From assembly GCA_028386065.3 (NCBI GenBank), contig JAKUCV010004232.1, forward strand, positions 4,281 to 68,280: a stretch of DNA of 64,000 nt, in the 5' to 3' direction. Positions 24,176 to 36,467 of the stretch are shown here, in pieces. The position numbers and the translations under genes were made by a program. A model generated the notes under the pieces. It did no database searches. It was given only the letters and a program-made list of their open reading frames with translations, and was not told the origin of the DNA. This DNA comes from Turnera subulata. Taxonomy: Eukaryota > Streptophyta > Magnoliopsida > Malpighiales > Passifloraceae. The stretch's first letter is position 1. Every line of letters begins with the position of its first letter.

Positions 24176-24315
24176 GAGTGGAAAAGAATTAAAGAAACAA
24201 AAAAAAGAAAGTCATGTTGATTTTTATTGCAGAGTTATAGATTTTTGGATAATATTATAATAGATAGGGTCTAACGGGTAGGGTAATCATGTGTTGTATT
24301 ACTCATAGGTATGAA
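24176..24315. repeat. Direct repeat, left copy
   Basis: This 140-bp block recurs at 26968-27093 in the same orientation, from GAGTGGAAAAGAATTAAAG to TACTCATAGGTATGAA. The left copy ends at the LTR start; the right copy runs on into TCTCACTTAGGCC. A 14-bp difference near ATCATGTGTTG separates the two. Confidence 0.8.
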
Positions 24316-26877
24316 ACACCCCGACCCAAATTTATTCAACATACAGTAATTACCTAACAACAGTGCCGACACGTGGCACAAACAGTAAATACAATGAGAA
24401 ATCGGCCCAATGGCCCAATGACAATTTTATGTTACCTGACCTCGGGAGTATCAATAACAATAGCACAACGGAAGCAATTATGAACTCAATTTCAACAAAT
24501 GCAAAGCCCGATGCAACTAATAGATCCGAGTCCTGTTCGAGGGGTGCGCCGCAGCTTGCCTCGTACGTACCTGTACTACGAGCAACTTATCCTACGTGAT
24601 GAAACCACGCAGGCGAGGGGTGAGTCCGAAGTGCTCACCGGTACATTTAAGTACAATCATGGATAAACAGTAATATGCAAGCAACCATAATACTTCAAAG
24701 AAGAAATACAAGCAATAGCCACAATCATACCAAAGACATTACCGAACAAGACTGCCCAAAACCAAAAGACGACTCACTCATTATCTTTTCTAATTTTAGT
24801 ATCTGGGCCCCGTCATTGGACAAGCTAGGGTCGTACCAGGTTATCCGCTAACTCTGGATGCCAGGTCAAAAGAGAACTAGGATCAACATCCCAAAAATGT
24901 CAAACTGGGATCAATATCCCAAACCAAGTAACCGACCATGGCCACCACAGAATTAGCCTCTAACCATTTAGTCGTACCATTACTTTCCACGTGACAATTA
25001 AATCATCATTATTTCCAATTTTCAATTCCAATATCCTTTTCTCAATTATCCAATTTAACCATAGTTAACAGACCAATCCTCTGTTAACAAACCAACATCA
25101 ACAACCATACAATAACCATGGATACCAATAACAATCAACTCAACAATTCAATCAAGCAATTATAGGCAATTCCGATTAGCCAACCACAACACAATCTAAC
25201 AACAACAACAACAATAACCATAGAAGCCAAATAACCAACAATGATCATCTTAGCAGTTCAATCAAACAACAAAACACAACCAAATATTACAGGCACATAT
25301 CAAGGATTATCCATCCTTACCTTAGCCGGTTATCTGTTATGGGATTCCTCAACGGTTTCCAAGTTCACCTTCTGGTTGAAGTGCTCGTTAACCGTTCCTA
25401 TATTTATATCGAAAACATAGTCACATATAATGCACCAAAAGGAATGAATATGCATGTCGTCTGCTAAACGATTAGTAGTCAATTTGTCCGGCACAAAGTC
25501 CATTGTCGTCGTTTTACTCCGTTTACGTTAAAACACTATATCTGGTTGTTATTAACCGTTAGATAAGAATTACGGCCTTTAATAAACATCAAGTATGAGT
25601 ACAAAAGCCCATATTTCAGCCCCTTGTATATCCAAGCTTAATTTCTAATTAAGTTTTGAAAAAGTATACATGATATAATTATCCGAGGATAATATAACCA
25701 AAAAACGATATGAAGGTTAATAATATAATCGCTTGTTACATATATTCTTAGTAAATAATTTCGTTTTAGCAATTAGTAATTCTAAGAATAATTTATCTTG
25801 TGATTAGTAGTGACATGGTTGTCAAAATTATGGCCTTTTGTAACTGTTTACTCTAACCCGCAACTTCCCTCAATTATATATATTCTATTTTAATCAATTA
25901 ATAATCAGTAATGGACTTCATCCCGCTGAACCCATGTCATTTTTTTATTGGCCCAGGTCATGGTATACTAAGCCCAACCAAACACAATGACCAAGAAGTA
26001 TTGCCAAAAGAAAAAAAAAAGTACGATGTCGTTTTCTTACCTAAGTATCGTCTTCTCCACTCTAGTTGCAATGCCATGGCCATTACCAGCAAGGTTCAAC
26101 AAATCTATGGTTGCAACTTACCATTTAATTCATGGCAGGATTGCCACCAATTCACCAATCCATAGAACTTAATCCATCTTACCCACTCGGTAGCTTGGTC
26201 GCCATCGTTAAAGGGGTAGAGGCGTGTGGTGTGGCTCAGGTGCACACGAGAAGGAGGAAAGAAAGAAGAAGAAAGAAATGGTGGTAAGGGTGGGTGGTTG
26301 CAAATCGACGTTTGTTGTGGTCGTTTTGTTTGATTTTTTTCTTTTCTTTTCTTTCCTTTTCTTTTTTTTTTTTTGCAGAGGTTTCTCATTGGAAGTTTGT
26401 TTGCAGGCATTTACACTGGGTGCTTGGTTTGGTTGTGGTTGATGAGCATGGTTTGATATGCAAGAAGAAGGAGCACAGCCTTGTGGCAGAGAGCATAAGG
26501 TGAGGAAAGACTGGAAAAGGAAAATAAAGGTGTCTGCCATTTACTCAATAATGGAATATAAAATGATGAAACGGTTATAGTGCGCACAGATATTGAACTG
26601 AAGAATCTGAACCAGCAAAATGACTCATGTGCCCTTCCAGCTTCCTTTGGTTTCCAAATAAACTTAGGTAAACTCAGGTAAAATCGTCTTTTTGCAGCTT
26701 TCCAAATCTGAAAAATTTCATAAAAATATCCGGAGTATGAAATAAGTCTCGAATTTGGAATCCGGTGCTCGGTTTATCATGAATTAATTACCTAAGATTA
26801 ATTCATTCGGTAAATCACTGTACAAAGCCTCTTACAGTTCGGTAAAAATATAATTTTTTTTTACCCGGGCTGTTACA
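24312..26877 (-). mobile_element. Second Gypsy LTR of family H, minus orientation
   Basis: The sequence starts TGAAACACCCCGACCC and ends ACCCGGGCTGTTACA, like 14721-17423. Shared landmarks include the GGGGTGAGTCCGAAGTGCTC segment (24616 here, 15058 there) and the hairpin repeats. It is 2566 bp long. The bases just outside (AGGTA and TCAGC) do not match, so no simple target duplication exists. The flanks instead carry a 126-140-bp direct repeat. It may be a solo LTR caught in a later local duplication. Confidence 0.7.
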
Positions 26878-26967
26878 TCAGCACTACTCGGCTCGTTTAC
26901 ACCCGTAATAATACTAGGTTTTAGGATCAAAGAACATGACACTTCAATTTGAAAAAGAAAAAGAAGT

Positions 26968-27093
26968 GAGTGGAAAAGAATTAAAGAAACAAAAAAAGAA
27001 AGTCATGTTGATTTTTATTGTAGGGTTATAGATTTTAGGATAATATTATAATAGATCGGGTCTAATAGGGTAATCATTACTCATAGGTATGAA
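26968..27093. repeat. Direct repeat, right copy
   Basis: Copy of 24176-24315 in the same orientation, with a few substitutions and a 14-bp deletion. Confidence 0.8.
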
Positions 27094-27597
27094 TCTCACT
27101 TAGGCCTCACAAGGGTTTTCAAGTGACTCCTGGCGCCAGTGTTATTAAACCCGGACCGGGGGTTGAACCGGTCGGGCTTCAGTATTGCAGTTTCCCCGAG
27201 TAAATACTGGTCAACTCGCGGTTCAACCGGAAATTAACAAAAGAATTATTAATTTGGAGACCCAACCGGGTTATAGTTAATTGAGTTCGACCGTCTGGGC
27301 CGGTCCGAGTTTGATAACATTGCCTGACGCTAATATGTGGTAGCGGAGTCGATGGTTCGACTAAGACGGGATGGACTTGCGACATGGTAATGCTCCTGTG
27401 GTTTCTGGTCTGTGTGGAAAGAAGGTGGTTCCTTAAATTGAAAAGTTTAATAATTCCCAACTTTTATTCCCCTAATTTAAAACAAACAAAGAAGCTAAAG
27501 ATAATTCCCAAATTAGTTTTTTTCCCAAATCAGTTCTTTGATCTTCTCTTTCGCTTCCGACCGACGCATTGCTCACCACCAGTCCTTCACCCGGTCC
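27094..27597. other. Intergenic DNA
   Basis: I see no gene. 27121-27330 contains GGGCCGG/CCGGTC-rich text resembling a decayed transposon end. The target duplication CCCGGTCC of the next element is at 27590-27597. Confidence 0.35.
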
Positions 27598-29220
27598 TAG
27601 GGGTGTAAGCGAACAGAGCTACTCGCGAGCTATTCGGGATCGACTCGCTAACTACTCGAACTCGACTCGTCCTTATCGAGCTCGAGCCGAGCTTGGAGGG
27701 CTATCGAGCCGAACTCGAGCTTACCAGTACTCGACTCGTGAAGCTCGCGAGCCTTATCGAGCTTCACGAGTATTGGGCTTGTAAAACAATATATGGGCCA
27801 TATATTTGAGAAAAAAATGTGAGCTGTTTTAAGCCCAAACACAAACCCAAAATCGTTTACGCCCCTAAGTCCCTATTCCCTAACACAGACAAAGTCACAC
27901 TCACGAGTCACAACAACAACAAACACCACACACGAGAAGGAAGCAGCCGCAGCCGACCCTCACCCTTCTTTCCCTCTCTCTCTGGCCCTCTCGGTCAAAA
28001 TCCCTAGAACCCAAACCCCAATTTTGCGTGAGCTTCTCCCGAGTCCCGATCCCGTCGCCCTACACCTCCTCCTCTCTGCAAACCCTTAGCTGCCTCCCCA
28101 CAGCAGCCGCAGCCGACCCTCCTTTCCCTCTCTCTCTGGCCCTCTCGGTCAAAAACCCTAGAACCAAACCCCAATTTTGCGTGAGCTTCTCTCGCCGCCC
28201 TACACCTCCTCCTCTCTGCAAACCCTTAACTGCCTTCCCTTTCTCTGCAATTACCCACCAAAACCAGCCACCCAGAAGTAGAAGAAGAAGGAGAAGAGTC
28301 TGCTTCAGGGCTTGTGTCTCTCCCCAAGTCTCCGTTTCCACCACAGTACGTAATTCTGTTCCCCTCGACTTATTGTTCCAGATGTACTACAACTGATAAC
28401 ACAATATCCGTCTTTCTTTCATTTAATAGCAAAATTGAGTGCGCACTCCTGAATTCTATGTAAAATGTTTGATTCAGGAAGGATTTGTGATTGGAATTTC
28501 CTTTTGCGCTATTACATCATACATAATTTCTTCTATCAAATTTGGAGTCTTTGTCTTTCGCTCTTTTGTGTTTTTGGGATGTTATGATATTATTGTCATC
28601 TATCTAATTATGAGCAGCTCCCTTGGCTATGTTGCTTTGTTCACAATATTTGAAAGCGGAAATGGATATGAGCATGCTGACTGAAACATTAGGTGGTCGT
28701 CATATACTTTGGTTATCAAATAAATATGTCAACTTAATTGACACTTATTAGCTAATCCTTATGTACCAATCTCTGAACAGATTGCCTTATCACGACTGAA
28801 GCATTCTTTTTTTGTGTGGATGCTAAACTTGATGTTGCTTGAATTATAATGCATAATGCAATTGTTATCTTCATTATAATGTGTTGCAAATTTAACTTCT
28901 TTGATGAACTGTGATGTTGTAAGCTGCATTTGGTTTTGTAACTATTTACTGGTTAAGTGTTCAGTTAAATTTGGACTTTAACATTATTCGAGCTTAAACG
29001 AGCTTAAACGAGCGAGCGTTAACGAGCTGAGATCTAGCTACCGAAGCAAACGAGCCTTAACGAGCCGAGCTCGAATAATGAAAAAATCTAACGAGCTCGA
29101 GCTCGAGCTCAAATATACAAGCTCGATCGAGCTCGAGCTCGAGCTCGAGCTTGGGAATCATTAACGAGCTCGAGTCGAGCAAGGCACTACTCGGCTCGAC
29201 TCGGCTCATTTACACCCCTA
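27598..29220. mobile_element. Non-autonomous hAT-type element (TAGGGGTGTAA ends, 8-bp TSD)
   Basis: Ends are TAGGGGTGTAAGCGA on the left and TTTACACCCCTA on the right, with the perfect 8-bp target duplication CCCGGTCC at 27590-27597 and 29221-29228. Both subterminal regions are packed with CGAGC/GCTCG units (27605-27780 and 28985-29210), as in many plant hAT elements, where they bind transposase. No transposase frame is present. The centre holds a CT-rich, leader-like sequence with a tandem duplication at 27943-28240, possibly captured host sequence. Confidence 0.85.
27943..28240 (+). repeat. Imperfect ~160-bp tandem duplication of leader-like sequence within the hAT element
   Basis: Units start at 27943 and 28103 with GCAGCCGCAGCCGACCCT. 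They share CCTCTCGGTCAAAA, CCCCAATTTTGCGTGAGC and CTACACCTCCTCCTCTCTGC. Base composition and AAACCCTAG-like motifs resemble a plant gene's 5' UTR and first exon. I cannot identify the donor gene. Confidence 0.6.
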
Positions 29221-29559
29221 CCCGGTCCTTGAGTGCCTGCTCGCGCCGCCGTCCCTCACCGATGCTCAACCCAAGTAAGAGATTAACCAGTAACCCGTAA
29301 CAAGAAGTTGACTTGACTCCGTACATAATTACATATAATACTATTAATACTATTACCTACAATTTGTTTTTAGTTTTAGCAAGGGAAAAAAAAAACCCAG
29401 AATTACCTTGCCGAGCTTTAAAAGAAAAAAGAAAATGATAATAAAACTCCCTTAGATTTTGATTTCAATTGGATTTATTAAGTAAATTGTCTACTGTTGT
29501 ATTGTATATAATTAGAAAGAAAGTTGACACATGTTAGGTTTTGGCCACTCGCGCACAAA

Positions 29560-31784
29560 GCGTTATCCTCTGTCTGGCGCCACCGTCAAAACCATCGACG
29601 ACCACACCCCCTCCCCCTCCTCCTCCTCCTCCTCCTGAGTAATATTACTGTTCCGTCTTGGACCTAAAGTCTTGGCATCATCACCTACTCCGCTGAGGCT
29701 TCCCTCGCCGTCTTCCTCGACTCCTTTTGCTGTTCAATTCAGGAAGGTTTGAGCTTCTCTCGCATTCAGTTCAATTCAATTCAATTCAATTCATTCGAGT
29801 ATGGGTGTATGCCATATGCGAATGAATGCAAGAATATTTACTTAATGCGTGGCTATTTTTGGTGTTTTGTTCCACTTGTTCATCATCATGATTATTGTTG
29901 TTCCCTGGAAATAATTAATTCATGTGAGTTGGGTGCCTGAATTGAATAACTCGTCATTCTGTGGACCTTGAATAGATCTTGGTTTGCTCTAATTCAGCGA
30001 TTACTACTCTATTTGCCACTACTGCATACATCATCCCTATTCAGGAATCATGTGGCTTCTTATATGGCATCCTATTTCTCATATAAGGAAGCGAACCTAA
30101 GAGAGAACCCTTATTTACTTCTTTCTTCTAACACTAATAAGTCAAACAAAAATAAAAAGAAGATCGCATTCTTTCTTAAATCATTATTTTCCTGCTTTTA
30201 TAGAGAATAATATGCAACATAAAAACCGAGAAGGCACGTCAATGGCAAAAATTTCTGGCGACAAATATTTTTATTCGTACTTAAATTGTCACCAATGTAT
30301 TTTCTTTTCAATACGAAATATCTTGAAACTTGAGATTTATTGTTTAATTATACAAGTTCTTGAGTTCCTGTTGTTGTCTATTTGATGCTTGACATTCCGT
30401 TCAAGCTCGATGCATCAGATGTTGTTGAGTACTGGACAAGTATTGGCATGCTGGTGTGTGTTGGATTAATTCAGCTTCAAAAGAGATAAAAAATGTAGGA
30501 ACAAATTAGCGGTCCATGATGATACACATTGGTTTTTGGGGTATTTGAACTAAAATGGACGGTACATCCTCTCAAATGACACACAGATAATTTTCTTATG
30601 TGACATGCATTCTAGGCCTTTGTGAGCTCATTGTTGCATACTCGAGTTGTTTGGTTGATTTATTGTTTTCTAAAGAAAATTACATCCTTGTGCTGTGCCT
30701 ATGTGTTTTAGATTCTAGTGCCACATAGGAATATGAAAGAAAACAACTCATTTGAAGCCAAAAGTATATGTTTCCAGTTTACTTTAGGTATGTGCTCATA
30801 TGTACATATTCCTTGCCTGCATATAGACTTGTGTGTGTTTTTGTTGGTTTAAAGTTTCTGTGCTTTCTTGATGCTGATGGATTTTCTTTCTTAGACTTTG
30901 TTCAGCTTGGCTGTTACAGTGTAGGCCCATTTTTTATATACACTTTTATTTTGGGCCTAGCCATGAGCTTGAACCTATTACGACCCGGCAATCAATCCTT
31001 GGTGGGAATCATCAACTTTATGATGTTTTAATAATGCTTTTTTAATGATCTTTTTTATGGTTATGCCGGCGATCTAGTAATTGATCTCATACTACCAGAA
31101 ATGAAAGAGGATGGAAGTAGGATTGAAAACATTAACTGGAAACTAGCACTAGATGTATTTTAGAACTTACTAGTAATTTGCGAGGGCTTAGACTCCCATG
31201 TCAGGCTCATTTGATTGTGATGAGATGATACATGCTGTGTCCGGTTATGGTGTTCTGGGCCATTATTTGATGTGGCAAATTTGTATTGGTATTATTACTT
31301 TTAACTTTTGACCTAAGAAGACATCACATTTATATTATGTAGACTATCGGTGCCTCCCCAACCATCTTATACTCTCTGAGATTTTTAACCTTATCTTTTA
31401 TATTTTTTTCCATCTTAAAACTATAGTGGCAACTCCATCTTGTCTTCCAGTTCACTTTGGGTTCAAATTCAATATATTTGATAAGGTGTTATTATTATTT
31501 ATGTATATGCTTAATATATACTTTTTATTTTATATATTTATCCTCCCAATGGTGACCTTTTGGGTTTGAGGCTGGACCTTTATGTTTTTAACTGGTAGTA
31601 TTAGCCTCAAATTTGCATGTCAGTTTTGTCTTCTCCTAGTTGTTAGATCTATTAAATTAAGCTATGTGCATAATATCTAAATGATGTATATGGATACCAT
31701 GTGATCATTCTTTTATCACAATGATTGAAATCATGGCATGTGACAGTAAGCCAGGGGTGAAATTAATAATTTTGTGATTCGCAG
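29560..31784 (+). promoter_or_regulatory. LIP2 leader exon and 5'UTR intron (inferred)
   Basis: A CT-rich leader at about 29580-29746 ends in AAG|GTTTGA, a plausible donor. The acceptor GATTCGCAG ends at 31784, only three bases before the LIP2 start codon. This predicts an intron of about 2.04 kb. Within it, 30318-30770 resembles 18985-19420 upstream of NFXL1. Confidence 0.5.
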
Positions 31785-31787
31785 AAT

Positions 31788-32489
31788 ATGAGATCGCGGA
31801 GTCTGGAGGTTTGGAAACTGGGAAGGGTAAACTACTTGGAAGCACTTAAGCTGCAGGAAAAGCTGGCATCTGACAGAAAAGCTCATAAGATTTCAGATAC
31901 ACTCTTGTCACTGCAGCATCCACCTACATATACCCTCGGCAAGCGGAAGACTGAACACAATTTGTTGGTTCAAATATCTGAGCTTGAAAAGATGGGAGCT
32001 GAACTACATTACACACAAAGAGGAGGGGACATCACATATCATGGTCCCCATCAAGCTATCTTATACCCTATTATTTCCCTCCGTAGTGTTGGACTTGGGG
32101 CTCGGGCTTATGTGGAGAATCTTGAGCTAACTATGATTGAGTTTGCATCACTATATGGTGTCAAAGCTTTTCCTGGAAAGAAGGGTGAGACAGGAGTTTG
32201 GGTTCAGGATAGAAAAATTGGTGCCATTGGAGTCCGTATATCGTCTGGAATCACTTCTCATGGTTTGGCTTTCAACATTGATCCTGATTTGAACTATTTT
32301 AAACACATTGTGCCTTGCGGAATTGCAGATAAAGAAGTTACATCTTTGAGAAGGGAGACAGGTACTGTGCTTCCTTCTGAAGAAGTAATTCATGAGCAGT
32401 TGATTTCTTGTTTTGCAAAGGTGTTCGGTTTTACTAGTCTTGTTTGGAAGGAGAATGCTTCAATATTGTCAGATAATGAAAAAAGCTGA
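31788..32489 (+). CDS. LIP2: Octanoyltransferase LIP2, mitochondrial (LipB family)
   Basis: This enzyme moves the octanoyl group from acyl carrier protein to lipoyl domains of mitochondrial dehydrogenases and the glycine-cleavage H protein, the first step of lipoate synthesis. The single coding exon gives 233 aa, the usual length for plant LIP2. Family signatures are LQHPPTYTLGKR, the RGGDITYHGPHQAILYPI block (about 77-96), DRKIGAIGVRISSGITSHGLAFN with Lys143, and PCGIADKEVTSLRRE with Cys177. Lys143 and Cys177 match the catalytic Lys/Cys pair of LipB. No strong transit peptide is visible at the N terminus (MRSRSLEVWKLG), as in other plant LIP2 proteins. The frame is intact, with the splice acceptor three bases upstream of the ATG. 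Confidence 0.95.
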   Translation: MRSRSLEVWKLGRVNYLEALKLQEKLASDRKAHKISDTLLSLQHPPTYTLGKRKTEHNLLVQISELEKMGAELHYTQRGGDITYHGPHQAILYPIISLRSVGLGARAYVENLELTMIEFASLYGVKAFPGKKGETGVWVQDRKIGAIGVRISSGITSHGLAFNIDPDLNYFKHIVPCGIADKEVTSLRRETGTVLPSEEVIHEQLISCFAKVFGFTSLVWKENASILSDNEKS

Positions 32490-34438
32490 AAGGAGTGATT
32501 GTTGATGCATTCATTCAGCACACATATGTGTGAAAATTAATTGAGATGTGGCTGTTTATACTTGCGGATATTGGAATGACCTTCATAATTACTTGAAAAA
32601 GTTGAACCAAGTTCACTTAGTTTAGGAAACTATGATCATAAATGGGATATTTCTGGATTCTCTGATGCATGAGAATAATCTACTAGGGTTCTGAAAATTG
32701 ATAAAGCAGTGATTCTTTAAAAGTGGGTTTATCTGGCAAGTGGGGGATAGGGACTAAATAGGGATTAGAAAATCATCTGTGAAAGGTTCCTGAGAGCATG
32801 CCAGGCTTGTTTAAACTCTTGAGGAGAAACTTGCAGCAGTTTGATGGTCTTCTTGGGGATTTTAAACTCCTTGTTGTTTTAGACACAGGATCGGCTTTTT
32901 CAGTCAGTGAGATTCTCAAAGCTTTTTCCTTGTCAAAACAGTGTTTGCTCCTCTGACTATTACACCCATCATCCAAGTTCAGGTGCTTCAGCATGCACGA
33001 TGACATGAATTGGCATCTGACTATCACCATTTGTTATAAGGAGTTGCTGTTAGCTTTCTGCTTCCTTTTTTGGTCTTGTTTAGAAAGAGTTCGTTTTCCT
33101 TGCACATGGATGTACGTGCTCACATCATGTAATTGGAATCCGAGCCTAGGACTATCTTAAATCTTCAAGTAGGAGCTTCTTGACCAATTCTTTCAATGTA
33201 ATATCATTGACTTCTTTAACCTCTTGTATCAGATTTCTTCAATTTAAGCACATGAGATCGCAATTGTTGCGTATAAAGAATCACTTCAAATGAATGATGT
33301 AAAGTGACTAAGCTGCGACGCACTCTTAGATAATTAAATGCATAAATCCTGCTAAGTATTTGTAATAATTTTTTTATTAATGCTTCAAAGATTGTTGGGG
33401 AGCTTATGCAGGTGGATATTTCATTAGAATATATCATCATGTTCACATTTCCATGTTCTCTTGCAAGCCATCTTGAATCTTTGTAAAATCATTGGTCATT
33501 AGAGATCTTGGACTAATGTATGCTGAGTCCTAAAGGAGTTTTGTAAGGCTGACAAGCCAGCTAAATATAGTGGGTCAAAAGTTTACTTGGGTACTAGACG
33601 AATTAATTTTAAATCCTAAAAAGCAAGTGCAAGAGCAACAGGCTTACCAAAAAACAAAAAGTTGAAGTGAGACGGGGGATTCCCCGGAAAAAAGTTGGTA
33701 CCACTACGATGGTTGCCCAACTAACTTTCGCTGTTTTTGTTACTCTCTAACAAAGGTACAAAATTAGTCTGCAGGCTGATTAAAAAGGACAGAAATCGGT
33801 ATCAACTGATTTGGTCTCATGTGATAAGGCACATGAGAATTAAGATTTAAGATTAAGAGGATTGTGCAGAAGTCAGATAACTATAATATTCTATTTAGCA
33901 TCACATGATCTGCTGCTTCCTAGTTCAAACCACCTATGAAAAATAAAACTGTCATAATCAGTAAAACACCGGATAGCATTATATGAATAATGCACATTCA
34001 GGACAAATCCTGTAGTTACTGGCTGCCTCATTGGCCTGCTTTAGTTACGACATCTTGACTCTTGTTTTGTCCAGAACCAGATCTTCTGACTTTGTGGCGC
34101 TTTAGTTTGGGATGTCTTTGGTCAAATTTATTTTTTTTAGAAAGTGGTATGGATCTACCTTCTTTACACTTTGGGAATATGCATTCTAGATTTGCTATGG
34201 TCATAGTTTGTACTCCTATTTATCTGTAGCTTCTAGAGTATACAGAGTCGGTAGCTGCATGGTTAGGAATAAATTAGTTTGACCACCACGCAGGAATAGG
34301 CATTTTAACTCGCATTTTATAAATTAACAGCTATTCATCAGAAACTATACTTAACAGAAGCACTTGCCACCTTTGAGAAGTTACTAAGCGTACGTCTCAC
34401 AAAATCTCTCATCTTCACTTTCTGTTCAACAGAAAAAC
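32490..34438. other. LIP2 3' flank and intergenic DNA
   Basis: I see no credible gene. 34316-34323 (TTATAAAT) is a possible TATA element about 115 bp before the small ORF at 34439. Confidence 0.35.
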
Positions 34439-34714
34439 ATGAGCACCAGTCACAGACCTATGGCGGCCACAGTATTTGCCGTTGTTCTTATATATTTTCT
34501 CATGTCTTCTCTGACTCTCCAACACAACAGAGAGATTGATATAGTTCCCCGAATACAGTCCAGGAGATTGCTTGTTTCAGTGTCGTTGCAATTATCAAAC
34601 TTAAACAAATTGAGGGGCGCTCCTCCTAAAGATTCTCAGAAAGAGATGGAGACCAGTCTAAGAAAAGCTCCGCCAAGCCTTTCGAACCCTACTCAGAACA
34701 AGCAGCTGCCTTAA
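34439..34714 (+). CDS. Small secreted signalling-peptide precursor candidate (91 aa)
   Basis: The ORF has a clear hydrophobic signal sequence (about residues 8-28, AATVFAVVLIYFLMSSLTLQ). It then has a basic, Ser-rich variable region and a C-terminal RKAPPSLSNPTQNK segment (75-88). That architecture fits plant peptide-hormone precursors. The end resembles a CLE peptide (NPTQN for NPxHN, but lacking the usual Gly) or an IDA-type peptide (PPSxxxxxQN). Neither match is convincing, so no family is assigned. A shorter R(G)APP segment at 59-63 partly repeats the motif. The start codon sits in an A-rich context (AAAAACATG). A chance ORF is possible. Confidence 0.45.
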   Translation: MSTSHRPMAATVFAVVLIYFLMSSLTLQHNREIDIVPRIQSRRLLVSVSLQLSNLNKLRGAPPKDSQKEMETSLRKAPPSLSNPTQNKQLP

Positions 34715-36467
34715 TTTCGCCTGTGTAGAGATCACAAAAAAGAAAGAGATACTTGTTCTCTTTGCACATTTTTGCAGTTTTTACTTACCCCTTTTCTTTT
34801 CTCTAGATTAGCAGTTGGATAGATAGTAGGTCAAAGATCTGGATCTCTATACAGTATAGGCTCTTCTCTTTTGGTGGAGGGTAGGTTTGCCACTTTTTTC
34901 TTGCATTCTTTTATCTGTAATTTGTTTATTCTTTTCCCAAGTGCTTGTTTTCAGTTCTTTGTAATCTAGCAGCAGATAAGGCGGCACTGTATTTAGTGAA
35001 AGTCTGTAACATTATGTAAAATATAAGATCATTTTTTTGGCAGAATTGCCAGTTTATTCTCCATGATTAATGCTCAAGACTATTACATAGAATAATTATC
35101 TTTCTAGTCGTTGGTGATACTTATTGCCTTGCTGTCTTACTACTTCCCATCTATTTATGGATCAATTTTTCTTCTTTCAGCTTTATTTAATATAACAGGG
35201 TATACAACTTGATGATAGTAACTTTTTGAGGCATTTCATTTATTATGTTTCTAAAGAACTTACTACATTTGGCCTCGGTGACATGGGGAGTGAAATCCTT
35301 TTGTGGGAGGCGAAGGAAATGAGTGCTGGACTTGTTTTATCTTCCAAGACCTGAATCCTGAAGGATTTACAACTCCGTTAATATACAGAAAAGAAGCTTT
35401 ACTGCCAACAGGTATGTTCTTCTTTCTCTTTTCTTTTTGTTAATATTGATGCTTCTTCAACTGAAAGATTTGTTTAGATTCAGCCCCTAATAGTATAAAA
35501 AAGGTGCTTAATATGATGTTATATTTAACTCAGTCTGATGCGCTTATGGAATGCAATGCTCTGTCTGAGACTTGTGTTAGCTCTTAGCCGGTTGAATCAA
35601 AACTTTTATCATATGTCAAAACTTAACAGAGATTCCCCTACTGTATGTTGGTCTCGACAATAAGGCTTTCATTTAAAAGAGAAGGATTAGCTAATTTTAT
35701 GTCTGAATAGTCCTTTATTTCTATCTTTTATGATAGACTTCTTTTGATGAAAGGTCATCACATGCACACCTGTTACTGGTTTGCAAATTGTGAATGTGTG
35801 AATCCAGATGGGGCTAAGGGCCACCCTTAGTAGCATAAAAATGCTTTCTTCCCTGCTAAAAAGATTTCGCATAATTTGTTTGACATTTCCCTTTAATTGT
35901 ATGTGACTGCAAATGTGGTATTATTATTGTTAATCATAATTGTAGATAATTTCTAGTCCATGTTTAGAATATTTTGTATTTGAAATAATGCTTTCCTATA
36001 AAGTGGAAATGCATATCTGTCTAGTAGAAAAGCATTGTTCTTTCAATGCCTTATACGACCAATTTCCTTTTACTTGGTTAACTGCTTTCCAAATGGAGTA
36101 GGATTTCCAGGTTTTGACATTGAAAGGAGTCACTGTAGAAGCGCCTGACAATGTGAATTGATATCGCATGATTTTGACACGCAAGTGAATGAATACCTGA
36201 ATCGATATCCTGCAAATGACGTCTACCAGGATTACCTCAAACTGAAATTGTCTTCGTGCTACACGTGCGATGAATGCAAAGAAATGATTCTCCACGTAGT
36301 CGATGAGCTTCAGACCTCCTTGTAACGGATGATCGGTATTCTCCCCCTTACAGAAGCAAGAGCGTAATCTGAAGATTCTTCTTGCTACTGTAGTATTACT
36401 TTCCATAATTCTTTACTCTGATAATCTTTTTTTTCCCCTCTTTACTGAATTCCTACTCGTTGTAAAG
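34715..36467. other. Intergenic or 5'UTR DNA upstream of the 36468 gene
   Basis: A leader exon ending GCCAACAG|GTATGT at 35410 is plausible for the next gene. No protein-coding exon is convincing. Long minus frames (35996-36406) lack codon or motif support. Confidence 0.35.
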
